Positions 19,025-27,575 of a stretch of DNA of 32,846 nt are shown one piece after another. Location of the stretch: positions 1 to 32,846 of the forward strand of contig JAGTVG010000365.1 in assembly GCA_018224645.1 (NCBI GenBank), read 5' to 3'. A program made the position numbers and the translations under genes. Each line of letters starts with the position of its first letter. Within the stretch, counting starts at the first letter, position 1. Below the pieces are notes generated by a model. That model was not told the DNA's origin. It saw only the letters and a list, made by a program, of their open reading frames with translations, and did no database searches. Source of the DNA: Cyclobacteriaceae bacterium. Its GTDB lineage: Bacteria; Bacteroidota; Bacteroidia; Cytophagales; Cyclobacteriaceae.

Positions 19025-21685
19025 TTATCTTGTTGAAATAAGATTCCTGTCCCTTAACGCATTTACACCATTTTCCCAGGGTCCGCCGGCTCCCCAGATA
19101 TAATAGGAAAAATACATGGTACTTTTCTGATAAATGGGCGTCCAGGGCTGGAATTCAGCATAATAATGGTGTGCATCATTATTCACCGGGTGATTCATCC
19201 ACATATGGAGGAACAAAGGCTGGGTCACAGGAAATGCGCCCACGAAAGTGATGTCTTCCATGGTGTCATAACCGGCATTCCATCCTTCCTTCATATGAAA
19301 TACCCGCCCATAATACCTTTCCGGTTTCATCCTGTATTCGGACAAACCATCCAGCTCTGGTATGATAAATACATCCTCCGTCCAATGCCGGTTGCCGAGC
19401 TCCAGGATGGGCTGGGGCCCAAGTACATTGGCTTCCGGATTCTTAAAGGTCAGGGCAAACCGTACCTCCAGTAAAGGGGAATTCCCATACAATGTGAATG
19501 TTTTCTCCAGCCGGTTACCAAAATAATCGGCTGCCATTTTTACCCTTACGAAATCGCCTTCCTTTCGTACAATTTCTGCATCATAAACCTTATGGGTTTC
19601 CATGCTCCCCTGCCCCAGGAAATCTTCAAATCCTCCATAGGGATAATATCCCCGTTTTCTGAATTCCCGCCTGTCGTCCACGGCTTTTTCCGGCCAGAGC
19701 TTAAACAATACATTGTCATTCCGGGATTTTACAATGTATTCAATCACCCTGGCGCCTGTGGCCAGCAGGGTCACCTGCACACTGTCATTTTCCATACGGT
19801 ATTCCATAACCCCATCACTGTTCAGGTCAACTTCATATACGTATGGCCTTCCCGAAGCTTTCCCAACCCCCAGTTGACCACTTTGTGTTACCCCGAGGGC
19901 GGATACATTCACCTGGTAATTGCCTGCGGGTAATTTGATGTCAAATGCCATATTTTTGTAAGTACCGACTGGAGCCGAACAGGTTTGCCTGTTTTTTAAT
20001 ATCACTTTGCCCTGCTTGTTCATATCAAGGACTTCCAGTTGTACGGGGAAAGGTTCTCCGGATGAAAAATTATGGATGGTGACCGGATAGGTCATCTGGG
20101 AAGCATGATCATAAAGCAGTTGATGAACCGATACGACAGGAGGAAGGTCCAGCATGGTCAGTGTACTTTTTTTCGAGGTTTCCCATTGATAATGAACGGC
20201 AATGGGATTGGTTCCGTCCATGGCATCAGCAGACGGTTTGATGGGGTATGATAATGTTTTTGAACTGTTTGCCGGCAATATCAATTCGAAGGACAAACCG
20301 GCATCCATGCTGAGTTCAGGGGACAAAACAATTTCCAGTTTTCCTTTCAGGGGATGCTGATAGAAATTGGTAATGGTCAGGTTCATCTGATAATTATCCA
20401 TTTCCGCTTCCAGGCTTACTTTATCCCCGAAATACTCCTCGAGATAGGCCCGGTCCAACAGCAACATTTCAAGTGTATTCCGATACAAGGCGGGCCCCAT
20501 CATTTTTCCCATTTCCAGAACGGCCACTTCCCTTCGGCTGAGAATAGCTTCCCACATGGTATCATTGGTTAACCGGTCCCCTTTATTCAGGAAAAGCACC
20601 ATGCAGTTGGACGCATCTCTGTCAAGTTGACCTGTTGAGGAAACAAATGGCACCTCCTCCTGATCAATCTGTTCCTTATTGCCTTCCCCGGCCAGATAAC
20701 CGTGGTATTGAAACGGATCAGCCAGGGTGTCGAAAACATCCCTGAAAATATAGCCGCCCTTGCTATGGGCATAATCGATCCATGATTCTTTTGTGAACAA
20801 ACTCTGTACCTGCAATCCTTCGTAATCCCTGCAACCGTAAATGGGCGAAAAACCAACATCCGAAACTATGGGAAGATTTACCCTCGTCAGCCAGTCCTTC
20901 AATTCATCCTTTGCCAGGAAATCCATATATCCATCGAATACAAACCATGTATTCCCTTCATTCATGCCTTTGCCCATCACTTCCAGGGGATGACCGGCGG
21001 TACAGGTGACACTTTTCAAAAGGGTCTTCACGCCGAACCACCCACGGTGGAGGTCATATTTATTCACCACATCGATTGTATTCTCGATGAGGAGTTGCAC
21101 TTTCTCAATTGCCTCCCTGTTTTCAGCGGATATAACAAAGATCCTCCGTCCCTCATTTTCCAGGTAGAATGCATCTACCGCACTGTAATCTACGGCAAAT
21201 AGCTGGTGACTCTTAAGTTTTTCATTCCCGGATAGATCGTCCGGATATTTTTCCATAAGTACTTTCCCGGCATCTGAGACCGGGTCAAGGAGAACCAGTA
21301 CATTATTTTCTTTTATCCGATCTTCCAGTTCCTGAATGGTGGGTTGATCCAGCATTTCATACGGTTCAGAAAGGAGCCCGGCTATAAATCCTTCCTGCAT
21401 CTTCAGTCCCGGAACGCCCATATCGTCTGCAAGATCCCTTTTGCTCTGCGCAATGGTCATTGGGATATTGGAATTCGCCATCTTAAAAAGATTTCCATAA
21501 CGTATCCATTCCCGGTAAATGTCGTGCCAGTAGTTGGTGTATCCGTTGAACTGAAAATTGTTATGGATCGTATTTTCCATGATCCGGGATGGTGCCTGAG
21601 TCCTGAAATCGGCTAACCTCTGTGCGGATAAAAAATTTACGGATATGGATGCTGTTAAAAAAATGATAAAAAATAATGTTTTCAT
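19025..21685 (-). CDS. Large exported protein of unknown function, multi-domain with mutarotase-like C-terminus
   Basis: Not recognised. The 886-aa reading starts at the ATG at 21685, giving a classical signal peptide MKTLFFIIFLTASISVNFLSAQ; an ATG seven codons upstream (21706) adds a poor N-terminus. Residues about 25-430 contain alternating strand/helix segments (NNVLVLLDPVSDAGKVLM, RRIFVISAENREAIEKVQLL, NTWFVFDGYMDF, MVLFLNKGDRL) that look like a globular alpha/beta or TIM-like domain. About 440-630 holds two Ig-like beta-domains (LEIVLSPELSMDAG, YQVNVSALG). About 640-886 has the same style of super-sandwich as the next gene (EYRMENDSVQVTLLATGARV, KTFTLYGNSPLLEVRFALTF). The end is rich in Trp/Tyr (YFSYYIWGAGGPWENG). 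Paired with the 622-aa gene 59 bp downstream. I infer a carbohydrate-processing or binding role. Confidence 0.65.
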   Translation of the reverse strand: MKTLFFIIFLTASISVNFLSAQRLADFRTQAPSRIMENTIHNNFQFNGYTNYWHDIYREWIRYGNLFKMANSNIPMTIAQSKRDLADDMGVPGLKMQEGFIAGLLSEPYEMLDQPTIQELEDRIKENNVLVLLDPVSDAGKVLMEKYPDDLSGNEKLKSHQLFAVDYSAVDAFYLENEGRRIFVISAENREAIEKVQLLIENTIDVVNKYDLHRGWFGVKTLLKSVTCTAGHPLEVMGKGMNEGNTWFVFDGYMDFLAKDELKDWLTRVNLPIVSDVGFSPIYGCRDYEGLQVQSLFTKESWIDYAHSKGGYIFRDVFDTLADPFQYHGYLAGEGNKEQIDQEEVPFVSSTGQLDRDASNCMVLFLNKGDRLTNDTMWEAILSRREVAVLEMGKMMGPALYRNTLEMLLLDRAYLEEYFGDKVSLEAEMDNYQMNLTITNFYQHPLKGKLEIVLSPELSMDAGLSFELILPANSSKTLSYPIKPSADAMDGTNPIAVHYQWETSKKSTLTMLDLPPVVSVHQLLYDHASQMTYPVTIHNFSSGEPFPVQLEVLDMNKQGKVILKNRQTCSAPVGTYKNMAFDIKLPAGNYQVNVSALGVTQSGQLGVGKASGRPYVYEVDLNSDGVMEYRMENDSVQVTLLATGARVIEYIVKSRNDNVLFKLWPEKAVDDRREFRKRGYYPYGGFEDFLGQGSMETHKVYDAEIVRKEGDFVRVKMAADYFGNRLEKTFTLYGNSPLLEVRFALTFKNPEANVLGPQPILELGNRHWTEDVFIIPELDGLSEYRMKPERYYGRVFHMKEGWNAGYDTMEDITFVGAFPVTQPLFLHMWMNHPVNNDAHHYYAEFQPWTPIYQKSTMYFSYYIWGAGGPWENGVNALRDRNLISTR

Positions 21686-21733
21686 AATGATGTTTTCTAT
21701 CAACATTTTGTACGCTTCAATTTAAGGATTTTT

Positions 21734-21868
21734 ATGGAACATTACAGTAAATATTTTGATGATGCTTATTCACTTCATTTTGAATATGAAAGGAATCTTA
21801 TAAAGACGCCTTTTTATCTCATGGTTTCGGTTACGATTTTGAGTATTCTGCTAAATTTTACGGATCTG
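21734..21868 (+). other. Possible 5' fragment of a membrane-protein gene cut by a repeat
   Basis: An open frame starting at ATG 21734 encodes MEHYSKYFDDAYSLHFEYER, then a hydrophobic helix (FYLMVSVTILSILLNF). The pattern, an acidic helix followed by a membrane helix, looks more protein-like than a chance ORF. The frame then runs straight into the intergenic repeat at 21869-21968, where its translation becomes repeat-derived. It may be the remaining start of a truncated gene, or simply leader DNA. Confidence 0.25.
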
Positions 21869-21968
21869 GTTTCACGCAATACGCGCCAAGTTTTACGCAA
21901 GGCACGCAATGGAAAATTAAAAAGGCCTTTGCGAACACTGCACCTTCATGGCGGCTTTTGCGAGAAAA
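21869..21968. repeat. Degenerate ACGCAA-type intergenic repeat
   Basis: The plus strand shows ACGCAA three times (near 21874, 21895 and 21904) and then TTTGCG in the opposite sense (near 21929 and 21957), ending in GCGAGAAAAA. This is the form of the widespread Bacteroidota/Chlorobi intergenic element made of ACGCAAAG-like units facing TTTGCG units, here much degraded (recognition from memory). It abuts a decayed coding fragment on one side and a truncated ORF on the other. Confidence 0.5.
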
Positions 21969-21971
21969 ATT

Positions 21972-22379
21972 TTTTGGGTGTGGCAATGACCGGATTTTCC
22001 AGTTCATGAGAGATTGGGGCCAGGGAATCCTGTTTTTCTACATTTCCAATCCGGTATACCGGGGATCTGCCTTCAATCGTCAGGTAATCAGACCAATGCA
22101 CCGGCTGTATGAGGGCGGAACTCATCTGGTCAATATTTTTTACGGAAACACTGAAACCTGTAACCCAGGATCCATACCATTCCCTGATATCCTGATTTTC
22201 AGGTTAATCTGTTCCCTGATGAAAAAGTCCTTTTTTATAGTCGATAAATCAACAGAAATTTTTTCACGGGCCTGAAGATTTTCCGTGTCGGATCCCTCAC
22301 CATTTTTTCCTGGTTCATAAAGATACCCGGAAAAACCCAGTTTTTGCTCAGCATTTCTGACAAACCTTTTCCCGAAGGA
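21972..22379 (-). pseudogene. Decayed coding fragment downstream of the second GH9 gene
   Basis: Reading the minus strand directly after the GH9 stop (TGA at 22380-22382), the same frame stays open for about 79 codons (from SFGKRFVRNAEQKLGF through KISVDLSTIKKDFF and NLKIRISGNGMDPGL) to a TAA near 22142. At that point a shifted frame continues with VSVSVKNIDQMSSALIQPVH, DYLTIEGRSPVYRIG and ISHELENPVI until the repeat at about 21970. The two parts read as one beta-rich protein broken by a frameshift and lacking a start codon. The style resembles macroglobulin-like (MG2) secreted proteins of Bacteroidota, but this is a weak impression. It is either the remnant of a separate gene or a former C-terminal extension of the GH9 protein. 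Confidence 0.5.
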
Positions 22380-25076
22380 TCACAAAGTCAGGTCCACTGC
22401 CGAGCCTATCACCTCCGTCCTCAGGCCGGGATCATTGTCCAGCATAATCACCACGACATAGGGCATATCCGGATCAATTATCTTTAGTTTAAACTGCACT
22501 TCCCCCGGACCATTACCGGAAAGATCTGCCGATTTTACATCCTCATCAGCCGCAGCATTGAAGGTTCGCAAAAGTACTTCATGCTTGCCTTTCCCATTAA
22601 GGGTAACCAGAACCGTCACTTCCTGACCCGACCGTTCGGATCCTGCCCGGAACTGTATCTCTTCCTCATCCTTCTCCGCAACGGCAGACGGCTCAGCGAA
22701 GGAAGTATAGACCGACAACGCACCCAGGAAACGGTTAACTGGTTCGACCCAGATTTCCTTGTGGGTGGCATTGTTGGTGGCCGACCAGTACGGTTGGTCA
22801 CCGGACAGGCAATCCATGCCTACCGGAAGGGAGCCGACAATATTTTTCAGGCAGTAGGCAAAATGCGGGGCAAAATCATAGCCCAAGCCATACATCAGGC
22901 TTTGCCCGAACGGATTGGCCCCAAGCACCCATTCCATCTGTTTCTGAACAAGCCCGATCCCATCCGCGTCATTCCGCAGCCGGGCAGCTTCGGCCAGTGC
23001 CCATGCACTTGACATCTGAATATTTGTATTCCCATGGAAAAGGTTGTCCCGGTAAATCGGGAATGTCCGGAGTACATATTCCTCGTTCAGTTTTGTACTT
23101 TCCTCAAATTGCCTCATCATATCCGTCCGCCGGTCTTCTTCCTTCACGGAGAGGATCTCAGATCTTTTCCATACCGAATTGGGCAGATGTCCGTAAGGCT
23201 CAGCGATCCTGCTGCCCCGTTTCATGAAGAATTCACTGTGCAGTGCGGCGGCACTATACCATTGCATCCAGTCTTCATGACCAGGAAATTCCCGGCAAAG
23301 CATGGTCAGGGCAATCAGCGGGGCTTCTTCGAAAGCGGCATGGTGATTGTGGATTACATGGTTTCGTTCCGTACTGGTATAGAAATAACCTGTGATGGGT
23401 ATGCCGTCCACAAATCGCTGTTCCTGGCACTGGATTAATAGCCGGCCGAAACGGATGGCCTGATCAATGTATTTCTCATCCCCAGTCATCCGGCTCAGCT
23501 GGATCGAGGATGTAGCCCCCCAGGCGGCCTCGCGGTAATCAGCGCGGTCCCGGGAATTCATCGAATCGACAGCTGCCTGCCAGTCCTCCAGGGAAGCAAT
23601 GCGTGACTGTTCAGCAAGTTCCGGATGAGAATTTTTCAGCATAACGGCAGCCTGGCACTGAACAGCCGCTGTGAGGAAGTTTTCCCAGGGAATGTTCCGT
23701 GCGGGAGAAACCACATCATCGATGGTCCCCACTTCATTATCGGTATAGATCCGCATGACACTGAAGCTCATATGATATCCATCCCCGAAACGGGTCTTCA
23801 GGAGATACTGCAATCCCCAGGCGATTTCCTCCCGTATCCGTCCGGCCAATTCCGCCTGAATCCCTGCCTGCTCCAGATTTTCCAGGTTCAGCATCATGGC
23901 ATAGGCAGACATAGCGGTCCGCCAGGAACCCTGGGATAGATCACCTGCATCATGCCAGCCACCATTGATGATCTTTTTTGTTTCGCCATAAAATCCCTGC
24001 CAGTCCTTGTGACATTCCAGGTGAATTCCAGGCACAGCATATCCGCAACGCTGACAGAAGAAAAAATTAACCGCTTTAAACAGTGGCTGAACCCAGACCT
24101 GGTCCTCAATCGGGAAAGGATTGGATTCAAGGTTACCGGTCCGCAGACGGAATTCACCGGTTCCTTCATAACCTGAAAAATCAAGCATCCGGAACATACC
24201 CTGCTCATTCCGGACAACCTGTACCTCGCCATTAAAGACCGCATTCCCGTCCCTGCCGATCAACTGGAAACTTCCCCCTGCACCCTCACCCACCATGGCT
24301 ATTTTCTGCTCTGACGGGCGGTAACCCGCATGGTTGAAGGCAAATTTTTCGGGTGCCACCTCCCATCCTTCGTACTGGTCACCGTCCACGAGCTGGATCT
24401 CGAGCTGGTCAATATCGTAAGTGACAATGCCCTCTTCTTCCGGGTGATGGCCTGTAAGCATCTGGTTGATCCTGAAAGCAGTGACCTTATCCCGTTTCAA
24501 ATGGTGTATCTCGTACATGACATGGTTCCACTGGCCTGGCTTCAGGTCATGAACGAAATGTGATTTACCGGGATAGGCAGCGTTATATATGGAACCTTCA
24601 CAGTCAAATGAAAGATAAATACAATAGGTGGGCATATCGGCAGGATGAACATATATCCAGAAAGAGATCCGGTTGAAGTCCGACCAGTTCTGTGGTTCTT
24701 TGAATGGAAGTTCCACGAATGACCGGCCGCCCTGGGTTCCATTGAAGGAATCCCATTCACTTCGGTTCTGCCGGTAATGCTCTTCATCGCGAAGGGAAGT
24801 ACGGAAACGCAGGGATTGACCGCCATCCCGTGCCCTGTCGGTGATATAACTCATTTCCCCGATGCCGGTCACCTGCCAGCCGGCAGGCTGTTCCATGTCA
24901 TCAATCAGACGGGTCTGATGAACAGTTTTTTTCTCCCAGGCTGACATCAGAGCATTTGCCTCAGGGACATCAAGCGGAAATGCTGCCAGAGCAACCTCCT
25001 TTTGAGTTTCTTTAACCGGGGAGGAGCATGAGAAAACAAGGATCATGCTCAGGATATAAAGGATAAAATTCTTCAT
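22380..25076 (-). CDS. Glycoside hydrolase family 9-type lipoprotein (second GH9)
   Basis: Probable surface beta-glucanase of 898 aa. The signal ends in a lipobox (LVFSC, Cys17). Its domain order matches the GH9 protein at 429-3338: a CBM/CIA30-like beta-sandwich at about 50-235 (DDMEQPAGW, GGQSLRFRT, RISFWIYVH, YDIDQLEIQ), an Ig-like CelD_N domain (NHAGYRPSEQKIAM) and the (alpha/alpha)6 GH9 domain. NGGWHDAGDLSQG carries the catalytic Asp pair D376/D379, ANPFGQS is the late family motif, and E774 in THKEIWV is the likely general acid. Its C-terminal region lacks the regulatory-like insert seen in the first protein but ends similarly (IIDPDMPYVVVIML against ILNPEMPWVAVVIP). The two are clearly paralogues yet well diverged. 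Just upstream is the 20-bp hairpin at 25119-25161. An in-frame open stretch follows its stop codon. Confidence 0.87.
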   Translation of the reverse strand: MKNFILYILSMILVFSCSSPVKETQKEVALAAFPLDVPEANALMSAWEKKTVHQTRLIDDMEQPAGWQVTGIGEMSYITDRARDGGQSLRFRTSLRDEEHYRQNRSEWDSFNGTQGGRSFVELPFKEPQNWSDFNRISFWIYVHPADMPTYCIYLSFDCEGSIYNAAYPGKSHFVHDLKPGQWNHVMYEIHHLKRDKVTAFRINQMLTGHHPEEEGIVTYDIDQLEIQLVDGDQYEGWEVAPEKFAFNHAGYRPSEQKIAMVGEGAGGSFQLIGRDGNAVFNGEVQVVRNEQGMFRMLDFSGYEGTGEFRLRTGNLESNPFPIEDQVWVQPLFKAVNFFFCQRCGYAVPGIHLECHKDWQGFYGETKKIINGGWHDAGDLSQGSWRTAMSAYAMMLNLENLEQAGIQAELAGRIREEIAWGLQYLLKTRFGDGYHMSFSVMRIYTDNEVGTIDDVVSPARNIPWENFLTAAVQCQAAVMLKNSHPELAEQSRIASLEDWQAAVDSMNSRDRADYREAAWGATSSIQLSRMTGDEKYIDQAIRFGRLLIQCQEQRFVDGIPITGYFYTSTERNHVIHNHHAAFEEAPLIALTMLCREFPGHEDWMQWYSAAALHSEFFMKRGSRIAEPYGHLPNSVWKRSEILSVKEEDRRTDMMRQFEESTKLNEEYVLRTFPIYRDNLFHGNTNIQMSSAWALAEAARLRNDADGIGLVQKQMEWVLGANPFGQSLMYGLGYDFAPHFAYCLKNIVGSLPVGMDCLSGDQPYWSATNNATHKEIWVEPVNRFLGALSVYTSFAEPSAVAEKDEEEIQFRAGSERSGQEVTVLVTLNGKGKHEVLLRTFNAAADEDVKSADLSGNGPGEVQFKLKIIDPDMPYVVVIMLDNDPGLRTEVIGSAVDLTL

Positions 25077-25118
25077 GATAAAAAATGTTGTAAGTTAAAA
25101 AATGATTGTATTTAACGA

Positions 25119-25161
25119 AAAATAGAGATGACATCCCTCAAAGGGATGTCATCTCTATTTT
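25119..25161. terminator. Perfect 20-bp hairpin between GH5 and GH9 genes
   Basis: The arm at 25119-25138 pairs without mismatch with 25142-25161 around a three-base loop (CAA). The stem core is GAGATGACATCCCT and both ends are A/T-rich, so on the minus strand a T-run follows. It lies four bases past the GH5 stop, as expected for a terminator of the GH5 transcript, and upstream of the GH9 start. Confidence 0.85.
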
Positions 25162-25165
25162 CTTT

Positions 25166-26260
25166 CTAAGGTGGCAGAATCGCATCCTTCCGGTGGTTGA
25201 TCCACCTCCTGTTTTCCTGGTCAAAAACACCCATATTTGACCCCATCAGATCCCACATGGACCAGCTCATCCCATGCTTTTTCATCTGCTCCACCACAAA
25301 TGTCAGCCATTTTACGGCCGATTCCTGATCGGCCTCATGGATCACGCCGAATTCACCAAGGAACAGCGGCCGGTTATGTTTTTCCCCCCAATCGGCCGCT
25401 TTTTGAAAATCGTCTTCAACAGCCTTTTTTTCTTCCGGTGTTCCCCTCCAGGTCACACCGGTGGGATTCCCGCTGACTCCCTGGTGCGTGAATTTATGGG
25501 GACTGTAATAATGAACCTCCACAATGATGTTACGGTCCTTTTCGGGCAGTTTCAACTCCTCAAGGGCACTGAAGCCGTTCCAATTGCCCGGGCCGATGAC
25601 CAGGGTCCGGTCCGGATTGGACTCCCTGACGATCCGGTATGCATCCAGCATGAGGTAATTCCAGAGATATGGTGTCAGGTTGTTATTGGGTTCATTCAGC
25701 AAACCAAAATACACGTTATCAGGAAAATCTTTATAATGTTCGGCCATCTGCACCCAGGATGCGAGAAACATCTCCCTCAAACCCATGGGGTCTGCTCCCA
25801 TCACCCGGTACTGGTGGTTGTCGATGATCACGGCAAAGCCCCTGTCAAGTGCTTCCATAACGGTCCAGTCAAGCCTTTCAAAAAAAACACCGGAGATCTG
25901 ATAAGGAGGCTTCACGGCAAGAAGCAGATCAACGCCATATCCATGGGCTTCATTCCTGGTAAGGGCATACTGCTGATCCCTGTTCATATGCAGGAAAGGC
26001 CGGGTATTGATGCGGATCCCGGTCAGACCGGCTTCCTTCATGATATCCATCTCTTTTCTTTCCCAATCCTTGTCCCAGTTTTCCCATTTATAAAGGATGT
26101 TACCGATATTCCCTCCCCTGCCAAGCTGTTCATTCTGCCTGAAGGCATGCATCGGATCAGTGACCTGGCCTGTAGAAATATTGATGAAGATGGTCAGGAT
26201 CATCAGACTGGCAGTTACATACAAGAAAGCTTTTGTTATTATTTTTTTACCTGGTTTCAT
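25166..26260 (-). CDS. Glycoside hydrolase family 5 (cellulase-type) exported enzyme
   Basis: Hydrolyses beta-linked glycans, most likely a beta-1,4-glucan or mannan; exported. The 364-aa protein has a signal peptide (FLYVTASLMILTIFINISTG). The TIM barrel shows the GH5 landmarks: GLTGIRINTRPFLHM (Arg on strand 2), VIIDNHQYR, FGLLNEPNNN with the acid/base Glu190, VEVHYYSPHKFTHQG with the conserved His-x-Tyr, and LFLGEFGVI with the nucleophile Glu303. WSMWDL supplies the conserved Trp near the end. All catalytic positions are present and the length is normal for a single-domain GH5, with no attached CBM. Hairpins flank it on both sides (25119-25161 and 26301-26351), so it may be transcribed alone. 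Subfamily and exact substrate cannot be decided here. Confidence 0.92.
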   Translation of the reverse strand: MKPGKKIITKAFLYVTASLMILTIFINISTGQVTDPMHAFRQNEQLGRGGNIGNILYKWENWDKDWERKEMDIMKEAGLTGIRINTRPFLHMNRDQQYALTRNEAHGYGVDLLLAVKPPYQISGVFFERLDWTVMEALDRGFAVIIDNHQYRVMGADPMGLREMFLASWVQMAEHYKDFPDNVYFGLLNEPNNNLTPYLWNYLMLDAYRIVRESNPDRTLVIGPGNWNGFSALEELKLPEKDRNIIVEVHYYSPHKFTHQGVSGNPTGVTWRGTPEEKKAVEDDFQKAADWGEKHNRPLFLGEFGVIHEADQESAVKWLTFVVEQMKKHGMSWSMWDLMGSNMGVFDQENRRWINHRKDAILPP

Positions 26261-26300
26261 GGGTATTTATTTTCTGTATACATGGGTAAATCGATTTCAA

Positions 26301-26351
26301 AAATCTGATTTTCACGCCATCACTCGGAGTGATGGCATGAAAATCAGATTT
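26301..26351. terminator. Long hairpin with GCCATCACT-CGG-AGTGATGGC core
   Basis: The 24-base arms at 26301-26324 and 26328-26351 pair with one mismatch around a CGG loop. It begins two bases past the stop codon of the toroid gene (26354) and separates it from the GH5 gene, so a terminator role on the minus strand is likely. The same nine-base core recurs at 27576-27611 and 28587-28607. Confidence 0.85.
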
Positions 26352-26353
26352 GA

Positions 26354-27391
26354 TCATATGCATGAATATGTTTTATCCGGGTCCATGGCATGCCCCCAGC
26401 CCAGGATCTCTTCATTCTCCAGGGATGGAATCACTTTCAGGAAACCTGATTCCACGAGCCCTCCCACCTGGAAGTAAACCGCATCGACATCAGAATGCGT
26501 TTCATCCGGAAAATGGGCAAATCCGCCATCGGGTTTGCGGCATGTAAGGATCCAGTCCGTTGCCTTTTTAAAAGCCTTCTTCACCCCAGGATCTTTTTGG
26601 TCGGCCAGCTGGCGGAGAATGAACAGGGCATCGAAACAGGCATGAACATCCCAATCCGGCTCATGGAGATGCCACGATCCGTTTTCCTGCTGGTCACGGA
26701 GCACCCGGCTGATCATAACTTCCGCTTTTGGTGTTGGCTCCCCGGCCAGCCGGAAATAATGGGCGGCATGAAATGTGGCCGCTACATGATCCTGAAGATA
26801 TCCGTCATCCTGCTGTTCCCCGATAATGTATCCCCGCATCTTTTTATTAATGTTTTCCGGCATCTTCTCCCCGAGTGCACAGAAAAACAGCGGGAAAAAA
26901 CTGGTTGTATACAGGGGTAATTCCGTAAACTCCTTGCTGTCAAAAAAATAATCGATCACGGGCATCGGATCGTACTTCGGTCTCTCATCCATAAGCCGTA
27001 AGGCAACCACACTTTGAACCGTATTATATAGCCTGGCGAGCGGGGCTTGCATATCCATGCTCCCCGTAGGAGCATAAAAAGCCCCATCAGGCTGCTGGCA
27101 GGATATAAAAAACTCCCTGGTCTCATCGGGATAGCGAAGTTCCCATCCAAAGGTCCTGCTGAGAATGGTGGCATAGGTGGGTGCGGCAATCCCCGATAAA
27201 CCGGTATCAGATTTCCCCGGATAGGCAGGATCAATACCGGGCCGGAAAGATCCATCCGGGTTGGCCACCTTGTGCAAAAAATCCTGCACGCCTTTCAATA
27301 CTTCAGGATTGTTTCTGAAACCCGGATAAAACCCAAATGAGAGGCCACCCGCGCACATTAATGTGTGTATGATGAAATTCCTTCGTTCCAT
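26354..27391 (-). CDS. Alpha/alpha-toroid (prenyltransferase/squalene-oxidase-repeat-like) exported protein
   Basis: Function unknown; the fold is an alpha/alpha barrel. From the ATG at 27391 the protein has 345 aa and starts MERRNFIIHTLMCAGGLSFG, a Tat-like leader; an ATG 15 codons upstream (27436) would hide it. Repeated helix pairs are joined by QW-like motifs: NPDGSFRPG, QQPDGAFYAP, QQDDGYLQDH, QQENGSWHLHEPDWD and RKPDGGFAHFPDETHSDVDAVYF. These are the hallmark of the squalene/oxidosqualene-cyclase and prenyltransferase toroid superfamily (Prenyltrans repeats). The DXDD motif of cyclases is absent; VHACFDAL and SDVDAVYF are the nearest acidic clusters. Export and placement next to GH5 and GH9 genes make a terpenoid role unlikely and suggest glycan binding or cleavage by an alpha/alpha toroid (inference). 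Hairpin directly after its stop. Confidence 0.72.
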   Translation of the reverse strand: MERRNFIIHTLMCAGGLSFGFYPGFRNNPEVLKGVQDFLHKVANPDGSFRPGIDPAYPGKSDTGLSGIAAPTYATILSRTFGWELRYPDETREFFISCQQPDGAFYAPTGSMDMQAPLARLYNTVQSVVALRLMDERPKYDPMPVIDYFFDSKEFTELPLYTTSFFPLFFCALGEKMPENINKKMRGYIIGEQQDDGYLQDHVAATFHAAHYFRLAGEPTPKAEVMISRVLRDQQENGSWHLHEPDWDVHACFDALFILRQLADQKDPGVKKAFKKATDWILTCRKPDGGFAHFPDETHSDVDAVYFQVGGLVESGFLKVIPSLENEEILGWGHAMDPDKTYSCI

Positions 27392-27436
27392 ATGTTTATT
27401 TTTAAATTTTGTATAGTTATTCCTCCCGGATTGCAT

Positions 27437-27575
27437 TATACAATTTAAAACTGCTTAAGGATTATCCATGAATTTTTATCATATTTTTGCTCTTGGATCG
27501 AAAAAATACCCTGGATATCTTTTCATATGAGGAAATTTAGTGATAAATATCTGTTCACGTCATCAATTAAGCATC
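27437..27575. other. AT-rich leader region upstream of the toroid gene
   Basis: No gene was seen. Near 27427-27470 the minus strand has TTTTAAATTGTATAATG, which could be part of a promoter for the toroid gene, although it does not match the TAnnTTTG box. The hairpin that follows the nitrilase gene closes the region on the right. Confidence 0.3.

Noticed and set aside
25274-26308. Plus-strand open frame of 344 codons opposite the GH5 gene
   Set aside because: It is the antisense of a clearly coding GH5 gene with intact catalytic motifs; its translation has no family features and is biased in the way antisense frames of such genes are.
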